Source: Nostoc sp. UHCC 0302 (GTDB lineage Bacteria > Cyanobacteriota > Cyanobacteriia > Cyanobacteriales > Nostocaceae). Taken from it: 64,000 nucleotides of DNA. Position numbers and translations under genes: made by a program. Under the pieces are notes generated by a model, which was given only the letters and a program-made list of their open reading frames with translations, was not told the DNA's origin and searched no databases. Below are positions 1 to 8,702 of this stretch, piece after piece. Positions within the stretch are counted from its first letter, which is position 1; every line of letters starts with the position of its first letter. The stretch covers positions 2,296,501 to 2,360,500 of the forward strand of contig NZ_CP151099.1 in assembly GCF_038096175.1 (NCBI RefSeq), read 5' to 3'.

Positions 1-1207
1 TGATTTTCTGGTGCATAAAGCCATTTTTGTAGCGATATAGCTTGATCCCGATCGCTTCCATTTCAGAATAATAAGAGAAAGAACATAGATACACAAAAAG
101 ATGGTCGGGTCGGTTCGGTAAAATAATTCGCACATCTACACCGCGCATTGCTGCCAGTTTTAAGGCTGACAAGGTTGAATCATCTGGTACAAAATAAGGA
201 GTGGCAATCCAGAGGCGATTCTTGGCTTGATTGATAGCATTGACGAAAAAAAGTTGGCAGGCTGGGAGTTGATCTGCGGGGCCTGTAGGCAGAACTAATG
301 CGGTTTGATTAAGTTCTCGATTAACTTTTACTTGCCAGTTAACTTCAGGAACTGTTCGAGTTGCCCAGTACCAATCTCGAAGAAAGGAATTTTGCAGGGT
401 TTGTACTGTTGGGCCTTGCAACATCATGTGGGTATCGCGCCACGGACTTAGGCGTTGATTTTTTCCCAAATATTCGTCACCAATATTCAAACCACCCAAA
501 AATGCTATTTCGCCATCCACCACCAGAATCTTACGATGGTTGCGGAAATTGATCTGGAAACGATTACCTTCGCCTTTGGTGGTATGAAATGCACTTACCT
601 CAATTCCATTTTCTTGTAGAGAGTTGATATAGGAGCGAGACAGTTTATTAGAACCAATTTCATCGTAGAGAAAGTAGATTCTTATGCCTTGCTTGACTTT
701 GGTAATCAAAGCATCTTTGAACTCGTTACCTGCTTGGTCATCAATAACGATGTAGGATTGCAACAAAATATAATTTGTTGCCGATGCGATCGCTTTTAAC
801 ATCGCCGCATAGGTTTGCTGACCATTAATCAGTAATTCGGCAGCATTACCTGATGTGAAAGGAATTCCTGTAAAAGCTTCTGCCAGCGGTTGCAACTGTG
901 CTAACTTCTCTGGTAGTACCGCCTTAAATTGAATCAGGTCACTGTAGGTTTGGCGAACCAGCTGATGGTGTTGTGCGTAGACTGAGCGCAAAGCTTCAGC
1001 ATATCCATGAAATTTAGTCCTGCCTAGAATCCAATACAACGGAATCGCTAGCCAAGGAAAAGTGACTAAAGAAATACTCCAAGCGATCGCACCTTGGGAA
1101 GATCGGACGTTCATCACCGCATGGGCAGCGTTGACAATTCCCAAGGTATGAACAAAAACTGTAGCTGCACTATAATAAAGAGCTACCACACCACCATCTA
1201 CAAGCAT
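1..1207 (-). CDS. cls: Cardiolipin synthase / phospholipase D-family protein (3' end cut by window edge)
   Basis: Membrane enzyme of the PLD superfamily, probably joining phosphatidylglycerol-type lipids into cardiolipin. Translating the minus strand from the ATG at 1205-1207 gives an open frame to the window edge (about 402 residues). The N-terminus has two hydrophobic segments (about residues 5-30 and 45-65), the usual cardiolipin synthase anchor. A first HKD motif is clear (NHRKILVVDG followed by FLGGLNIGDEY), and the second begins at the edge (GFMHQKI), so only the last part is missing. The ATG lies one base after the stop of the upstream endonuclease/exonuclease/phosphatase gene, so the two are almost certainly co-transcribed. 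Substrate is inferred; other PLD-type synthases are possible. Confidence 0.85.
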   Translation of the reverse strand, partial: MLVDGGVVALYYSAATVFVHTLGIVNAAHAVMNVRSSQGAIAWSISLVTFPWLAIPLYWILGRTKFHGYAEALRSVYAQHHQLVRQTYSDLIQFKAVLPEKLAQLQPLAEAFTGIPFTSGNAAELLINGQQTYAAMLKAIASATNYILLQSYIVIDDQAGNEFKDALITKVKQGIRIYFLYDEIGSNKLSRSYINSLQENGIEVSAFHTTKGEGNRFQINFRNHRKILVVDGEIAFLGGLNIGDEYLGKNQRLSPWRDTHMMLQGPTVQTLQNSFLRDWYWATRTVPEVNWQVKVNRELNQTALVLPTGPADQLPACQLFFVNAINQAKNRLWIATPYFVPDDSTLSALKLAAMRGVDVRIILPNRPDHLFVYLCSFSYYSEMEAIGIKLYRYKNGFMHQKI

Positions 1208-1208
1208 T

Positions 1209-2054
1209 TTAATTTTTTTTCCTATCTACATAAGAAAATTCTGCCAGTAATGGTTTGTGATCGGATGAAGAAATTTGGTCTAGCACTTTAGCACTGACTT
1301 GTTTTTCACTAACTCCTCTGTAAAAGATATAGTCTAGGGGGGGTGACAATAGAAAGCGTTTGATTTTCTTGCTTTCATGAGGCGCAAAAGTCGCTGGCAT
1401 TAATCCCAGGCGAGTTGCCATTTTATCTAAGAGAACTGCCCTTTCTCGATTCCAGGTATTGAAGTCTCCCGCAAATATTAAAGGCCCACGATGCACAGAC
1501 AGCACCAACTCTAACTCATGCAGCTGTGTTTTGAATTTGTCTAAATCTACAAAATTTATCAGATGACTATTGATAGCTAAAAAAGTTTCTCTCTGATTTA
1601 ACAAGGGATATTCAGTAATCAGAGAAACTTTAGGAGTGTTAATAATAGGTTCATAATGTTTTGTAATTACAGCCCTTTTGCTGAGCGGGCTGATTTTAGC
1701 TGCTGTTAAAATTCCTGAATAAGTTTGATGATGAGTATCAATAAAGTTAGGTGCAAAATTCCAACTCATATCTATCAATTCTACAATATTTTCCGCCTCT
1801 ACACTTAGGCGAAACTCTTGCAAAAATATCAGGTCTGGTTGGTATTTATCCAGAATATTTAAAAAATCTCTTATCCAAACTTTATCATTATTGTTTTTAG
1901 CAATATTCCAGCTAAGAACTTTAATTGAGTTACAATTTAACTCTGTTTGAACCAAATGGCTTCTATCAATAGTGAATTTTTCTGAAGGAATGAATCGGTA
2001 GAATGGAAGAAATTTTCTGGCGAAACAATCTACGTGTTCTTTTAAATCAAGCAT
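1209..2054 (-). CDS. Endonuclease/exonuclease/phosphatase family protein
   Basis: A 281-residue Mg-dependent phosphoesterase of the EEP fold. Visible motifs are the N-terminal LSWNIAKNN with the downstream catalytic Glu (LIFLQEF), GDFNTWNRE in the middle, LDYIFYRG, and the C-terminal SSDHKPLLAEF carrying the Asp-His pair. There is no signal peptide. The family cuts nucleic acids, phosphoinositides or other phosphodiesters, and substrate cannot be told from the motifs. The gene ends one base before the start of the PLD-type gene, which suggests a two-gene operon and perhaps a role in lipid or phosphodiester metabolism; that link is inference. Confidence 0.85.
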   Translation of the reverse strand: MLDLKEHVDCFARKFLPFYRFIPSEKFTIDRSHLVQTELNCNSIKVLSWNIAKNNNDKVWIRDFLNILDKYQPDLIFLQEFRLSVEAENIVELIDMSWNFAPNFIDTHHQTYSGILTAAKISPLSKRAVITKHYEPIINTPKVSLITEYPLLNQRETFLAINSHLINFVDLDKFKTQLHELELVLSVHRGPLIFAGDFNTWNRERAVLLDKMATRLGLMPATFAPHESKKIKRFLLSPPLDYIFYRGVSEKQVSAKVLDQISSSDHKPLLAEFSYVDRKKN

Positions 2055-2192
2055 TACTAACAGTTAACTTAACTTTATCTATCTTTAACTCTATGGGTAG
2101 GACAAAGATAATTTAGCTGGGGGCAAATTCTACTTTGTGTCTTTATGTTTAATCAACTTGATTTGAAAATCATGCTTTTAAATTGAGCATTC

Positions 2193-3230
2193 TTACTGCT
2201 GCGATAAATCCATCAAATTCGCTAACTTGTAAACAATCCGCGCACCTACATTACCATCCCACTCAGCATCACCGACCTCACAAAGATCAAAACCAATAAT
2301 TTTTCTACCGCTATTTACTAATTCGCGAAACAGACAAAAAGTTTGCTCTAATTCCAGTCCGCCTGGTACAGGAGTACCTGTACTCGAACAGAGTTTTGGA
2401 TCAAGTCCATCTACATCAAAGCTAATGTAAACGTATTCAGGTAAATGACTAATAATTTCTCGGCATACATCAATCCAGGTAGTTCCAGAATAGAGCTTTT
2501 GCTTAATTGCTGGGTCATAATAAGCAATAATGCGATTATTAGATTCGTTTATCATTTCCACTTCATCATGAGAAATATCGCGCAAGCCTACCTGCACTAA
2601 CTTGGAAATTTGCGGTAGTTTCATCGCATTAAACATGATGGACGCATGAGAAAACTCAAACCCTTCGTAAGCATCACGTAAATCTGCGTGTGCATCAATA
2701 TGCAAAATGCCGAAGTTAGAATATTTAGCTGCTAATGCTTGAAAATAACCCAAGGGTGAACTGTGGTCGCCACCAATAACTGCAACTCGTTTACCATTGT
2801 TAATTGCTGCCTGAGATTGTGTAAACAGCCATTGATTCACCTGTTGACAAGCCTGATTTATTTCTGTCAAAACAGGTGTTAAATCTGGTGTTTCTGTCAG
2901 TAGTTTACCTTGCACTAGTCGTTCAATAATTTGTGCAGCCAAGGCGCGATAATACTTATTCTTCTCTAAAATATCTTGAGGAATTTCCACCATAAAAATT
3001 CCGCGTTTCCAGCCATCAGGATTATCGAAATCGAATAAATCTAGTTGCGTCGAAGCATCAAGAACCCGCTGCGGCCCGTTGGCTGTACCTGCACCATAAG
3101 AAACGGTGACTTCCCAAGGCACACCGAACACAATCAGGTTGGCAGACTCGTAATCGAACGGCAAACCCAAGAGGTTGCCATTGATTTCACCTATGCCGCT
3201 GGGATTGTAGTCTTGGAGTTGATTAATCAT
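2193..3230 (-). CDS. Ureohydrolase (agmatinase / guanidinase family)
   Basis: Binuclear-metal hydrolase of the arginase/agmatinase superfamily that releases urea from a guanidino compound. Metal motifs are complete: GGDHS, HIDAHADLRD and SFDVDGLDP. I chose the ATG at 3228-3230 (MINQLQDYNP, 345 residues) because the 31 codons upstream look non-coding (Cys-, Arg- and His-rich); an open frame does run to 3323. The stretch before GGDHS is about 30 residues longer than in the E. coli agmatinase, with a helical insertion before it. Long cyanobacterial members of this branch include Synechocystis Sll1077, a nickel-dependent guanidine hydrolase, so guanidine is a serious alternative to agmatine. No nickel chaperone or transporter is adjacent. 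Confidence 0.85.
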   Translation of the reverse strand: MINQLQDYNPSGIGEINGNLLGLPFDYESANLIVFGVPWEVTVSYGAGTANGPQRVLDASTQLDLFDFDNPDGWKRGIFMVEIPQDILEKNKYYRALAAQIIERLVQGKLLTETPDLTPVLTEINQACQQVNQWLFTQSQAAINNGKRVAVIGGDHSSPLGYFQALAAKYSNFGILHIDAHADLRDAYEGFEFSHASIMFNAMKLPQISKLVQVGLRDISHDEVEMINESNNRIIAYYDPAIKQKLYSGTTWIDVCREIISHLPEYVYISFDVDGLDPKLCSSTGTPVPGGLELEQTFCLFRELVNSGRKIIGFDLCEVGDAEWDGNVGARIVYKLANLMDLSQQ

Positions 3231-3760
3231 GGCTCGCTTTCTGGATTTACGTGGGTAGAGAACACATGGTGGACACCTGCCTGCATTATAGTAACGCAGG
3301 TTACGCTCATGATGGGATGACATAAGTCGTTGGAGTATTAGCGCTTTTGCTTGGTGCTGAAGTTAGTTACTAGGGCGCAAACATATCGACAGAAATGTAA
3401 GCTTCTAAACATTCTGGTGATGCGATGATAAATATATTCAGTATTTTAGAAAAATCGGATTAGATTTCCAATTTATTAGAGAAATTAGGAATCTTGTAGT
3501 TCACGGATAATTTAGGAATGCTATATGATATTTTGGAATTGGAAAATATTTTTAATAAAAAGCGATATTCCATATTAAGTATATATATTAACTTAATAAG
3601 AATTAGTAGATTTTTTGAGTTAAAAAATCTACTAATAAATAGCAACAATTGATACAAGTTAAATTTTGCAAAAACTAATATTCATTACAACTTCAAAAAA
3701 ATTTTAGCTAGAAAATGGTGAGAGAAGAAAATACTAATGATTTGCGCTCGGAGACGAATA
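3231..3760. other. Intergenic region, divergent promoters expected
   Basis: Very AT-rich spacer between the ureohydrolase (leftward) and the flavodiiron pair (rightward). I see long A/T runs and no convincing gene; a 65-codon minus-strand frame at 3460-3657 is low-complexity and hydrophobic and looks accidental. Promoters of both flanking genes must lie here, but I cannot place them. Confidence 0.5.
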
Positions 3761-5479
3761 ATGGTAGCGATCGCAGAGAACGTTCAACATCGGCTAACTA
3801 TACAAACTGTAGAAATTGCCCCTAACACAACGGCGATTCGCTCTCTTGATTGGGATCGCGATCGCTTCGATATCGAATTCGGACTGCAAAACGGCACAAC
3901 CTACAATTCATATCTAATTAGGGGCGAACAAACAGTTTTGATTGATACTTCTCACCAGAAGTTTCGTCACCTGTATCTAGAGACTTTAAAAGGTCTTGTC
4001 AATCCCAAAACAATTGATTACATAATTGTCAGCCACACAGAGCCAGACCACAGCGGCTTGGTGGAAGATGTTCTCCAGTTAGCTCCTAGAGCCACTGTCT
4101 TAGCGTCAAAAGTGGCGCTTCAGTTTCTAGAAGGTTTGGTACACGATCCTTTTTCTAAGCGAGTTGTCAAAACTGGTGATCGCATAGATATTGGCAAAGG
4201 ACACGAAATCGAATTCGTGAGTGCGCCTAACCTGCACTGGCCAGATACAATCTTTAGCTTTGACCGCAAAACCCAAATCCTCTATACCTGTGATGCTTTT
4301 GGGATGCACTTTTGTGACGATCGCACTTTCGACGAAGATTTAGAAGCGATCGAAGCTGACTTTAGATTTTACTACGACTGCTTGATGGGCCCTAACGCTC
4401 GTTCTTTGGTCAATGCGATGAAGCGGATGGGCGACCTAGGGAAGATTAATATTATTGCTAATGGTCATGGCCCCTTATTATACCACCATTTAGATGTTCT
4501 AACTGGGTGCTATGAAAATTGGAGCCAAAGACAAGCTAAAACAGAAACTACCGTTGGCTTGTTTTTTGTCTCAGATTACGGGTATGGCGAGCGCCTTGGT
4601 CACGCAATTGCCGAAGGTATCCTGAAAACTGGCGTTGGGGTGGAAGTACTGGATCTTAATACTGCTGAGAGCCAAGAAATTCAAGAACTAGCTGGGAGAG
4701 CAGCTGGCATCATTATCGGTATGCCCCCGACTACCGCCGCCGCCGCCCAAGCTAGTATCAGTTCGCTGCTAGCTGTCGCCAAGAACAAGCAAGTTGTTGG
4801 GCTGTTCGAGTGTTACGGTGGGGATGATGAACCCGTTGATACACTCCGCAGAAAATTTCTTGACTCTGGCATCAAAGAAGCTTTCCCAGCTATTCGGATT
4901 AAAGAAGCTCCCACCGCATCAACATTCCAGTTGTGTGAAGAAGCGGGTAAAGACTTGGGACAATTGCTGGTGCGCGATCGCAACATCAAGCAAATCAAGT
5001 CCCTCGACGTCAACATGGAAAAGGCGCTGGGTCGGATTAGTAGTGGACTGTATATAGTCACCACTAAAAAAGATAATGCCTCAAGTGCAATGCTGGCATC
5101 CTGGGTAACACAAGCGAGTTTGCAACCACTAGGATTCACAATTGCCGTTGCCAAAGACCGCGCCATTGATTCCTTAATGCAAGTAGGCGATCGTTTCGTC
5201 CTCAACGTTTTGGAAGAAGGCAATTATCAAGAACTCAAAAAGCACTTTCTCAAGCGCTTGCATCCCGGTGCTGACCGATTTGCTGGAGTGAAAACTCAAA
5301 CCGCGAAAAACGGTTCTCCGATTCTAACTGATGCCCTGGCATACATGGAATGTGAAATACAGAGCAGCATGGAATGCAGCGACCACTGGATTTTATACTG
5401 CACCGTTCAAGACGGTCGTGTTTCCAAACCCGATGGGCTAACAGCAGTCCGCCATCGCAAAGTAGGTAATTACTACTAA
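3761..5479 (+). CDS. flv3B: Diflavin flavoprotein, Flv3-type (probably heterocyst Flv3B)
   Basis: A-type flavodiiron protein that, with its Flv1 partner, reduces O2 to water using NAD(P)H, protecting photosystem I or nitrogenase. Domains in order are metallo-beta-lactamase-like (about 30-250), flavodoxin-like (about 265-405, VGLFFVSDYGYGERLG) and flavin reductase-like (about 425-572, ALGRISSGLYIVTT). The di-iron ligand set is canonical: HTEPDH at 92-97 (H92, E94, D96, H97). The start MVAIAEN at 3761 is preferred over the ATG at 3737 because GGAG sits 7 bases upstream. In Anabaena PCC 7120 only flv3B-flv1B are adjacent in this order, which supports the B (heterocyst) name; that assignment is inference from synteny. 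Confidence 0.85.
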   Translation: MVAIAENVQHRLTIQTVEIAPNTTAIRSLDWDRDRFDIEFGLQNGTTYNSYLIRGEQTVLIDTSHQKFRHLYLETLKGLVNPKTIDYIIVSHTEPDHSGLVEDVLQLAPRATVLASKVALQFLEGLVHDPFSKRVVKTGDRIDIGKGHEIEFVSAPNLHWPDTIFSFDRKTQILYTCDAFGMHFCDDRTFDEDLEAIEADFRFYYDCLMGPNARSLVNAMKRMGDLGKINIIANGHGPLLYHHLDVLTGCYENWSQRQAKTETTVGLFFVSDYGYGERLGHAIAEGILKTGVGVEVLDLNTAESQEIQELAGRAAGIIIGMPPTTAAAAQASISSLLAVAKNKQVVGLFECYGGDDEPVDTLRRKFLDSGIKEAFPAIRIKEAPTASTFQLCEEAGKDLGQLLVRDRNIKQIKSLDVNMEKALGRISSGLYIVTTKKDNASSAMLASWVTQASLQPLGFTIAVAKDRAIDSLMQVGDRFVLNVLEEGNYQELKKHFLKRLHPGADRFAGVKTQTAKNGSPILTDALAYMECEIQSSMECSDHWILYCTVQDGRVSKPDGLTAVRHRKVGNYY

Positions 5480-5488
5480 CAAGGAACT

Positions 5489-5586
5489 GGGGACTGGGGG
5501 CTAGGGACTGGGAAGGAGCTTTTACCAATCCCCAGTACCCAGTCCCCAGTACCCAATACCCAATACCCAGTCTCCAGTACCCAACT
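5489..5586. repeat. Heptanucleotide (STRR-type) repeats between the two flv genes
   Basis: Eight consecutive 7-bp units of the CCCAGTA/CCCAATA type occupy 5531-5586. Three units in the complementary sense (GGGACTG, GGGGCTA, GGGACTG) lie at 5489-5512. The two arms are complementary, so the 120-bp spacer can fold into a long stem-loop. Short tandemly repeated heptamers are a known feature of heterocystous cyanobacteria. Confidence 0.85.
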
Positions 5587-5599
5587 TTATCAAAAATCT

Positions 5600-7312
5600 A
5601 TGCCTGAGTCCAAACCACGCGACGTACAAGTTCTACCAATTGCTACAAATACTAAGGTTCTTAGAGCTCGTAGTTGGTCACGTCTACGGTTTGAAATTGA
5701 ATATGCACTTGAAAGAGGTACTACCTCCAATTGCTATTTAATAGAAGCCGATAAAACTGCACTTATCGACCCACCCGCAGAAAGTTTTACCGAAATTTAT
5801 CTGGAAACATTACGGCAGACTCTAGATTTGCGACGGTTGGATTATGTAATAATGGGTCATTTTAATCCCAACCGAGTTGCAACCCTCAAGGCAATTCTAG
5901 AACTTGCACCACAAGTAACCTTTGTTTGTTCTCTTCCCGCCGCGGGAAATTTGCGGGCTGCTTTCCTTGACCACGATTTGAAAGTCTTGGTAATGCGGGG
6001 GAAAGAAACTCTGGATTTAGGTAAGGGTCATGTTTTAAAGTTCTTCCCTATTCCCAGCCCACGTTGGCCGGAAGGACTTTGTACCTACGATCAGCAAACC
6101 CAAATTCTCTACACAGATAAGTTGTTTGGAACTCATATCTGTGGTGATGAAGCCTTTGATGATAACTGGGAAACATACAAAGAAGACCGCCGCTATTACT
6201 ACAACTGCTTAATGGCTCCTCAAGCTCCTCATGTGGAAGCAGCTTTGGAGAAAATATCAGATTTGCAGGTGAGAATGTATGCTGTAGGTCATGGGCCTTT
6301 GGTACGCAGCGGTTTAATTGAACTTACCAAAGCTTATGCAGAATGGAGCCGTTCTCAAAACGATCGCGAAATATCTGTGGCTCTACTTTATGCCTCAGCT
6401 TATGGAAATACGGCGACTCTAGCACAAGCGATCGCTTTAGGACTGACTAAAGGTGGAGTCGCTGTAAAATCTATTAACTGCGAATTTGCCACCCCCGAGG
6501 AAATTACTACCAGCCTAGCTGAGTCTGATGGTTTTATTATCGGCTCTCCTACTATTGGTGGTCATGCACCTACTCCTATTCATACCGCTTTGGGTATTGT
6601 GCTATCGAGCGGTGACAATAGCAAACTCGCTGGGGTGTTTGGTTCCTATGGCTGGAGTGGCGAAGCATTTGACTTAATTGAAGGTAAACTCCGGGATGCT
6701 GGATATCGCCTTGGCTTTGAAACCCTAAAGGTGAAGTTTAAACCCGACGATGTTACCCTCAAGTTCTGTGAAGAAGTCGGCACAGACTTTGCCCAAGCCC
6801 TGAAAAAGGCGAAAAAGGTGCGTGTCCCGCAACAATCAGCTACCCCGGTAGAACAAGCTGTCGGTCGGATTATTGGTTCGGTTTGCGTGATTACAGCCAA
6901 GCAAGGAGAAGTGTCTACTGGGATGTTAGGTGCTTGGGTTTCTCAAGCTACCTTTAACCCACCAGGGCTTACAATTGCGATCGCTAAAGAACGAGCGATC
7001 GAATCCCTGATGTATCCAGGTGGTAAATTTGCCCTAAATATTCTGCCTGAAGGCAATCATCAAGATTACACGAAGCATTTTCGTAAATCTTTTGCGCCAG
7101 GAGAAGACCGATTTGCCAACTTTAAAACAGGAGTTGCAGATAACGGCTGTACTGTCCTCAATGATGCTCTAGCCTATCTGGAATGCTCAGTTAATCAACG
7201 CATGGAATGCGGCGACCACTGGGTTGTGTATGCAACTGTTGACGACGGCAAATTACTCAAGCCTGATGCTGTTACTGCCATCAACCATCGTAAAACTGGC
7301 ACTCATTACTAA
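5600..7312 (+). CDS. flv1B: Diflavin flavoprotein, Flv1-type (probably heterocyst Flv1B)
   Basis: 570-residue partner of the upstream flavodiiron protein, with the same three domains: beta-lactamase-like, flavodoxin-like (VALLYASAYGNTATLA) and flavin reductase (AVGRIIGSVCVITAK). The di-iron ligands are replaced: the position equal to HxExDH reads HFNPNR (H87, N89, N91, R92). That is typical of Flv1/Flv2-type proteins, which are thought to work only as hetero-oligomers with a canonical Flv3/Flv4 subunit. It follows the Flv3-type gene by 120 bp on the same strand, so an operon is likely despite the repeat-filled spacer. The ATG at 5600 is the only sensible start. Confidence 0.85.
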   Translation: MPESKPRDVQVLPIATNTKVLRARSWSRLRFEIEYALERGTTSNCYLIEADKTALIDPPAESFTEIYLETLRQTLDLRRLDYVIMGHFNPNRVATLKAILELAPQVTFVCSLPAAGNLRAAFLDHDLKVLVMRGKETLDLGKGHVLKFFPIPSPRWPEGLCTYDQQTQILYTDKLFGTHICGDEAFDDNWETYKEDRRYYYNCLMAPQAPHVEAALEKISDLQVRMYAVGHGPLVRSGLIELTKAYAEWSRSQNDREISVALLYASAYGNTATLAQAIALGLTKGGVAVKSINCEFATPEEITTSLAESDGFIIGSPTIGGHAPTPIHTALGIVLSSGDNSKLAGVFGSYGWSGEAFDLIEGKLRDAGYRLGFETLKVKFKPDDVTLKFCEEVGTDFAQALKKAKKVRVPQQSATPVEQAVGRIIGSVCVITAKQGEVSTGMLGAWVSQATFNPPGLTIAIAKERAIESLMYPGGKFALNILPEGNHQDYTKHFRKSFAPGEDRFANFKTGVADNGCTVLNDALAYLECSVNQRMECGDHWVVYATVDDGKLLKPDAVTAINHRKTGTHY

Positions 7313-7329
7313 CTATACATTTCACGCGT

Positions 7330-7358
7330 GTAGAAACGTTGCAATGCAACGTTTCTAC
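7330..7358. repeat. Perfect palindrome downstream of flv1B
   Basis: GTAGAAACGTTGCA and its reverse complement are separated by one base, giving a 14-bp stem. It starts 18 bp after the flv1B stop. It has no long T tract, so it is not a textbook terminator. A near-identical palindrome follows glgX at 63865, so this is a dispersed repeat that may also stabilise or end transcripts. Confidence 0.75.
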
Positions 7359-7618
7359 TTGTGATACAACCGCGCTAGATATTCATATATCCGATAAATC
7401 CACCTTTCACTTTCATGTGTAGGTGGATTTATTTTTTTGTTCGCAAATCAGTCTGCATAATAAATTCATACTTTTTTTACCATAATTTTACATTTTTGGA
7501 GTTTGAGACCTAACCCTTACAAAACATAGTTAAGCAAAGGTTATGAGATAATTAAAATTAGAGATTAACAGTAAATACTATAATTAATTATCAAGCATGG
7601 TTATCTATCTATTGCAAT

Positions 7619-7897
7619 ATGACTAGTGAAAATAAGGAGATACCATTGATTAACGAAATAGACGCGAAAGGTTTTCAGCTTAAACGGCTTGGGAGGTATT
7701 TAGTTGATGCTGAAGTGATTACCCCAGATGAAGTAAATACAGTACTCAAAGCACAAAAATTGAGTGGTAAGCTGTTGGGAGAGATTCTAGTAATGCATGG
7801 TTTGGTTAAGCAGCAAACCATTGAGTATTTCATGGCAAATATAGTAATACCAGAACTTCACTTTCTTGCTCCTAAGAAGCAATATCGAAGCTTTTGA
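7619..7897 (+). CDS. Small protein resembling a GspE/MshE N-terminal domain
   Basis: A 92-residue soluble protein. The central part (GRYLVDAEVITPDEVNTVL, then LGEILVMHGLV and TIEYFM) follows the helix pattern of the T2SSE/MshE N-terminal domain: a Leu-Gly-x-x-Leu helix repeated about 25-30 residues apart. In MshE this fold binds c-di-GMP, but the protein here is far too short to be an ATPase and no nucleotide-binding motif is seen. It stands alone between flv1B and a MITE. The ATG at 7619 lacks a strong ribosome-binding site. Function unknown; the domain similarity is a pattern match only. Confidence 0.65.
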   Translation: MTSENKEIPLINEIDAKGFQLKRLGRYLVDAEVITPDEVNTVLKAQKLSGKLLGEILVMHGLVKQQTIEYFMANIVIPELHFLAPKKQYRSF

Positions 7898-7942
7898 GGG
7901 TATTTGTGTATCTGAAAGTTTTAAATTTATATTATTGAAAGA

Positions 7943-8049
7943 TAATACCAATTTTAAAAAATAATATGACAAATAGTCCATCTGTAGAGACGCGATGAAT
8001 CGCGTCTTCACCCAAGGATGTGTTGCAATCATTAATTGAATTGGTATAA
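7943..8049 (+). repeat. 107-bp MITE, copy 1 (intact)
   Basis: Begins TAATACCAATT and ends AATTGGTATAA, imperfect 11-bp terminal inverted repeats. The inside carries GTAGAGACGCGATGAATCGC and a reverse arm. Two further copies of exactly the same length occur at 13366-13636 (once an insertion is removed) and 31742-31848 (reverse orientation). It codes for nothing, so it is a non-autonomous miniature element. Confidence 0.9.
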
Positions 8050-8480
8050 GAGTACACTTTTAAAGCAGGTTTCATGAAAAGCAGGCAACACGAAGTTGTC
8101 ATTGAAAGTTTTAAAGAATAGGGCTTAATATCAATCACTGAACTCTGCTGACAAATTAAGATAGTTGAGATAATAAATCAGCTTTTCAGTTAAAGCGATC
8201 GCCCAAAAGGCATTGAAGCCAATCGCATAATGAAAAAAGAGAAGCACCTAGCCTAGAGAAATGTTTTGTGAGGCTTCCCTCATCAAAGCAATTAGCGCAA
8301 GGGTTTCTTTACTTAAATCTATTCAGAATAGCTAGTGTATGCTTGACTAATTTTCCGCAATTCCTACAGGGACAATTATAAAAACGAAGTGTAATCTTTA
8401 ACTAGAAAAACAGTATGTAGCAGTTTTCACAACAACTGCCAAATACTGCCACAACGTTTTTATAGTATTTTGTTCTTCTT
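8050..8480. other. Intergenic region without recognised genes
   Basis: AT-rich, with one HIP1 octamer near 8197. A short minus-strand open stretch around 8330-8400 reads with a Cys-x-Cys and Cys-x2-Cys pattern (NCPCRNCGKLVKH) but has no start and is only about 25 codons, so I do not call it. Nothing else is supported. Confidence 0.4.
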
Positions 8481-8654
8481 ATGGCTCCCAATCACACCAA
8501 AATTAAATTTCCTCTTTGGCAATATCTCAACCAGCCTTTGTTTAGTCGCGAGGCTAAATTGATGTTAAATCCCCGGAATTTTGCATCAATGTGGCGAATT
8601 CAACTTCTAAAACGCTGCTGGGCTAAAGAATGTAACGCCAAGAAGGGGCCTTAA
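8481..8654 (+). CDS. Small hypothetical protein (57 residues)
   Basis: An ATG-initiated frame of 57 codons beginning MAPNHTKIKFPLWQYLNQPL and ending AKECNAKKGP. The composition is that of a real soluble, basic protein: aromatic residues are clustered in the first half and Lys/Arg in the second. There is no clear ribosome-binding site and I recognise no family. It sits between intergenic repeats and the broken symporter fragment, so it could also be a remnant. Function unknown. Confidence 0.4.
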   Translation: MAPNHTKIKFPLWQYLNQPLFSREAKLMLNPRNFASMWRIQLLKRCWAKECNAKKGP

Positions 8655-8702
8655 CGGCATTAGATACCTGCAAAACTGCTGCACTGTTTAAAAGCTGATA
8701 AA

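Noticed and set aside
3460-3657. 65-codon minus-strand frame in the flv upstream region
   Set aside because: Low-complexity Ile/Leu/Lys/Asn sequence from AT-rich DNA, with no ribosome-binding site.
5531-5586. Heptamer array as a CRISPR-like array
   Set aside because: Period of 7 bp and no spacers; it is an STRR repeat. No CRISPR array was found anywhere in the window.
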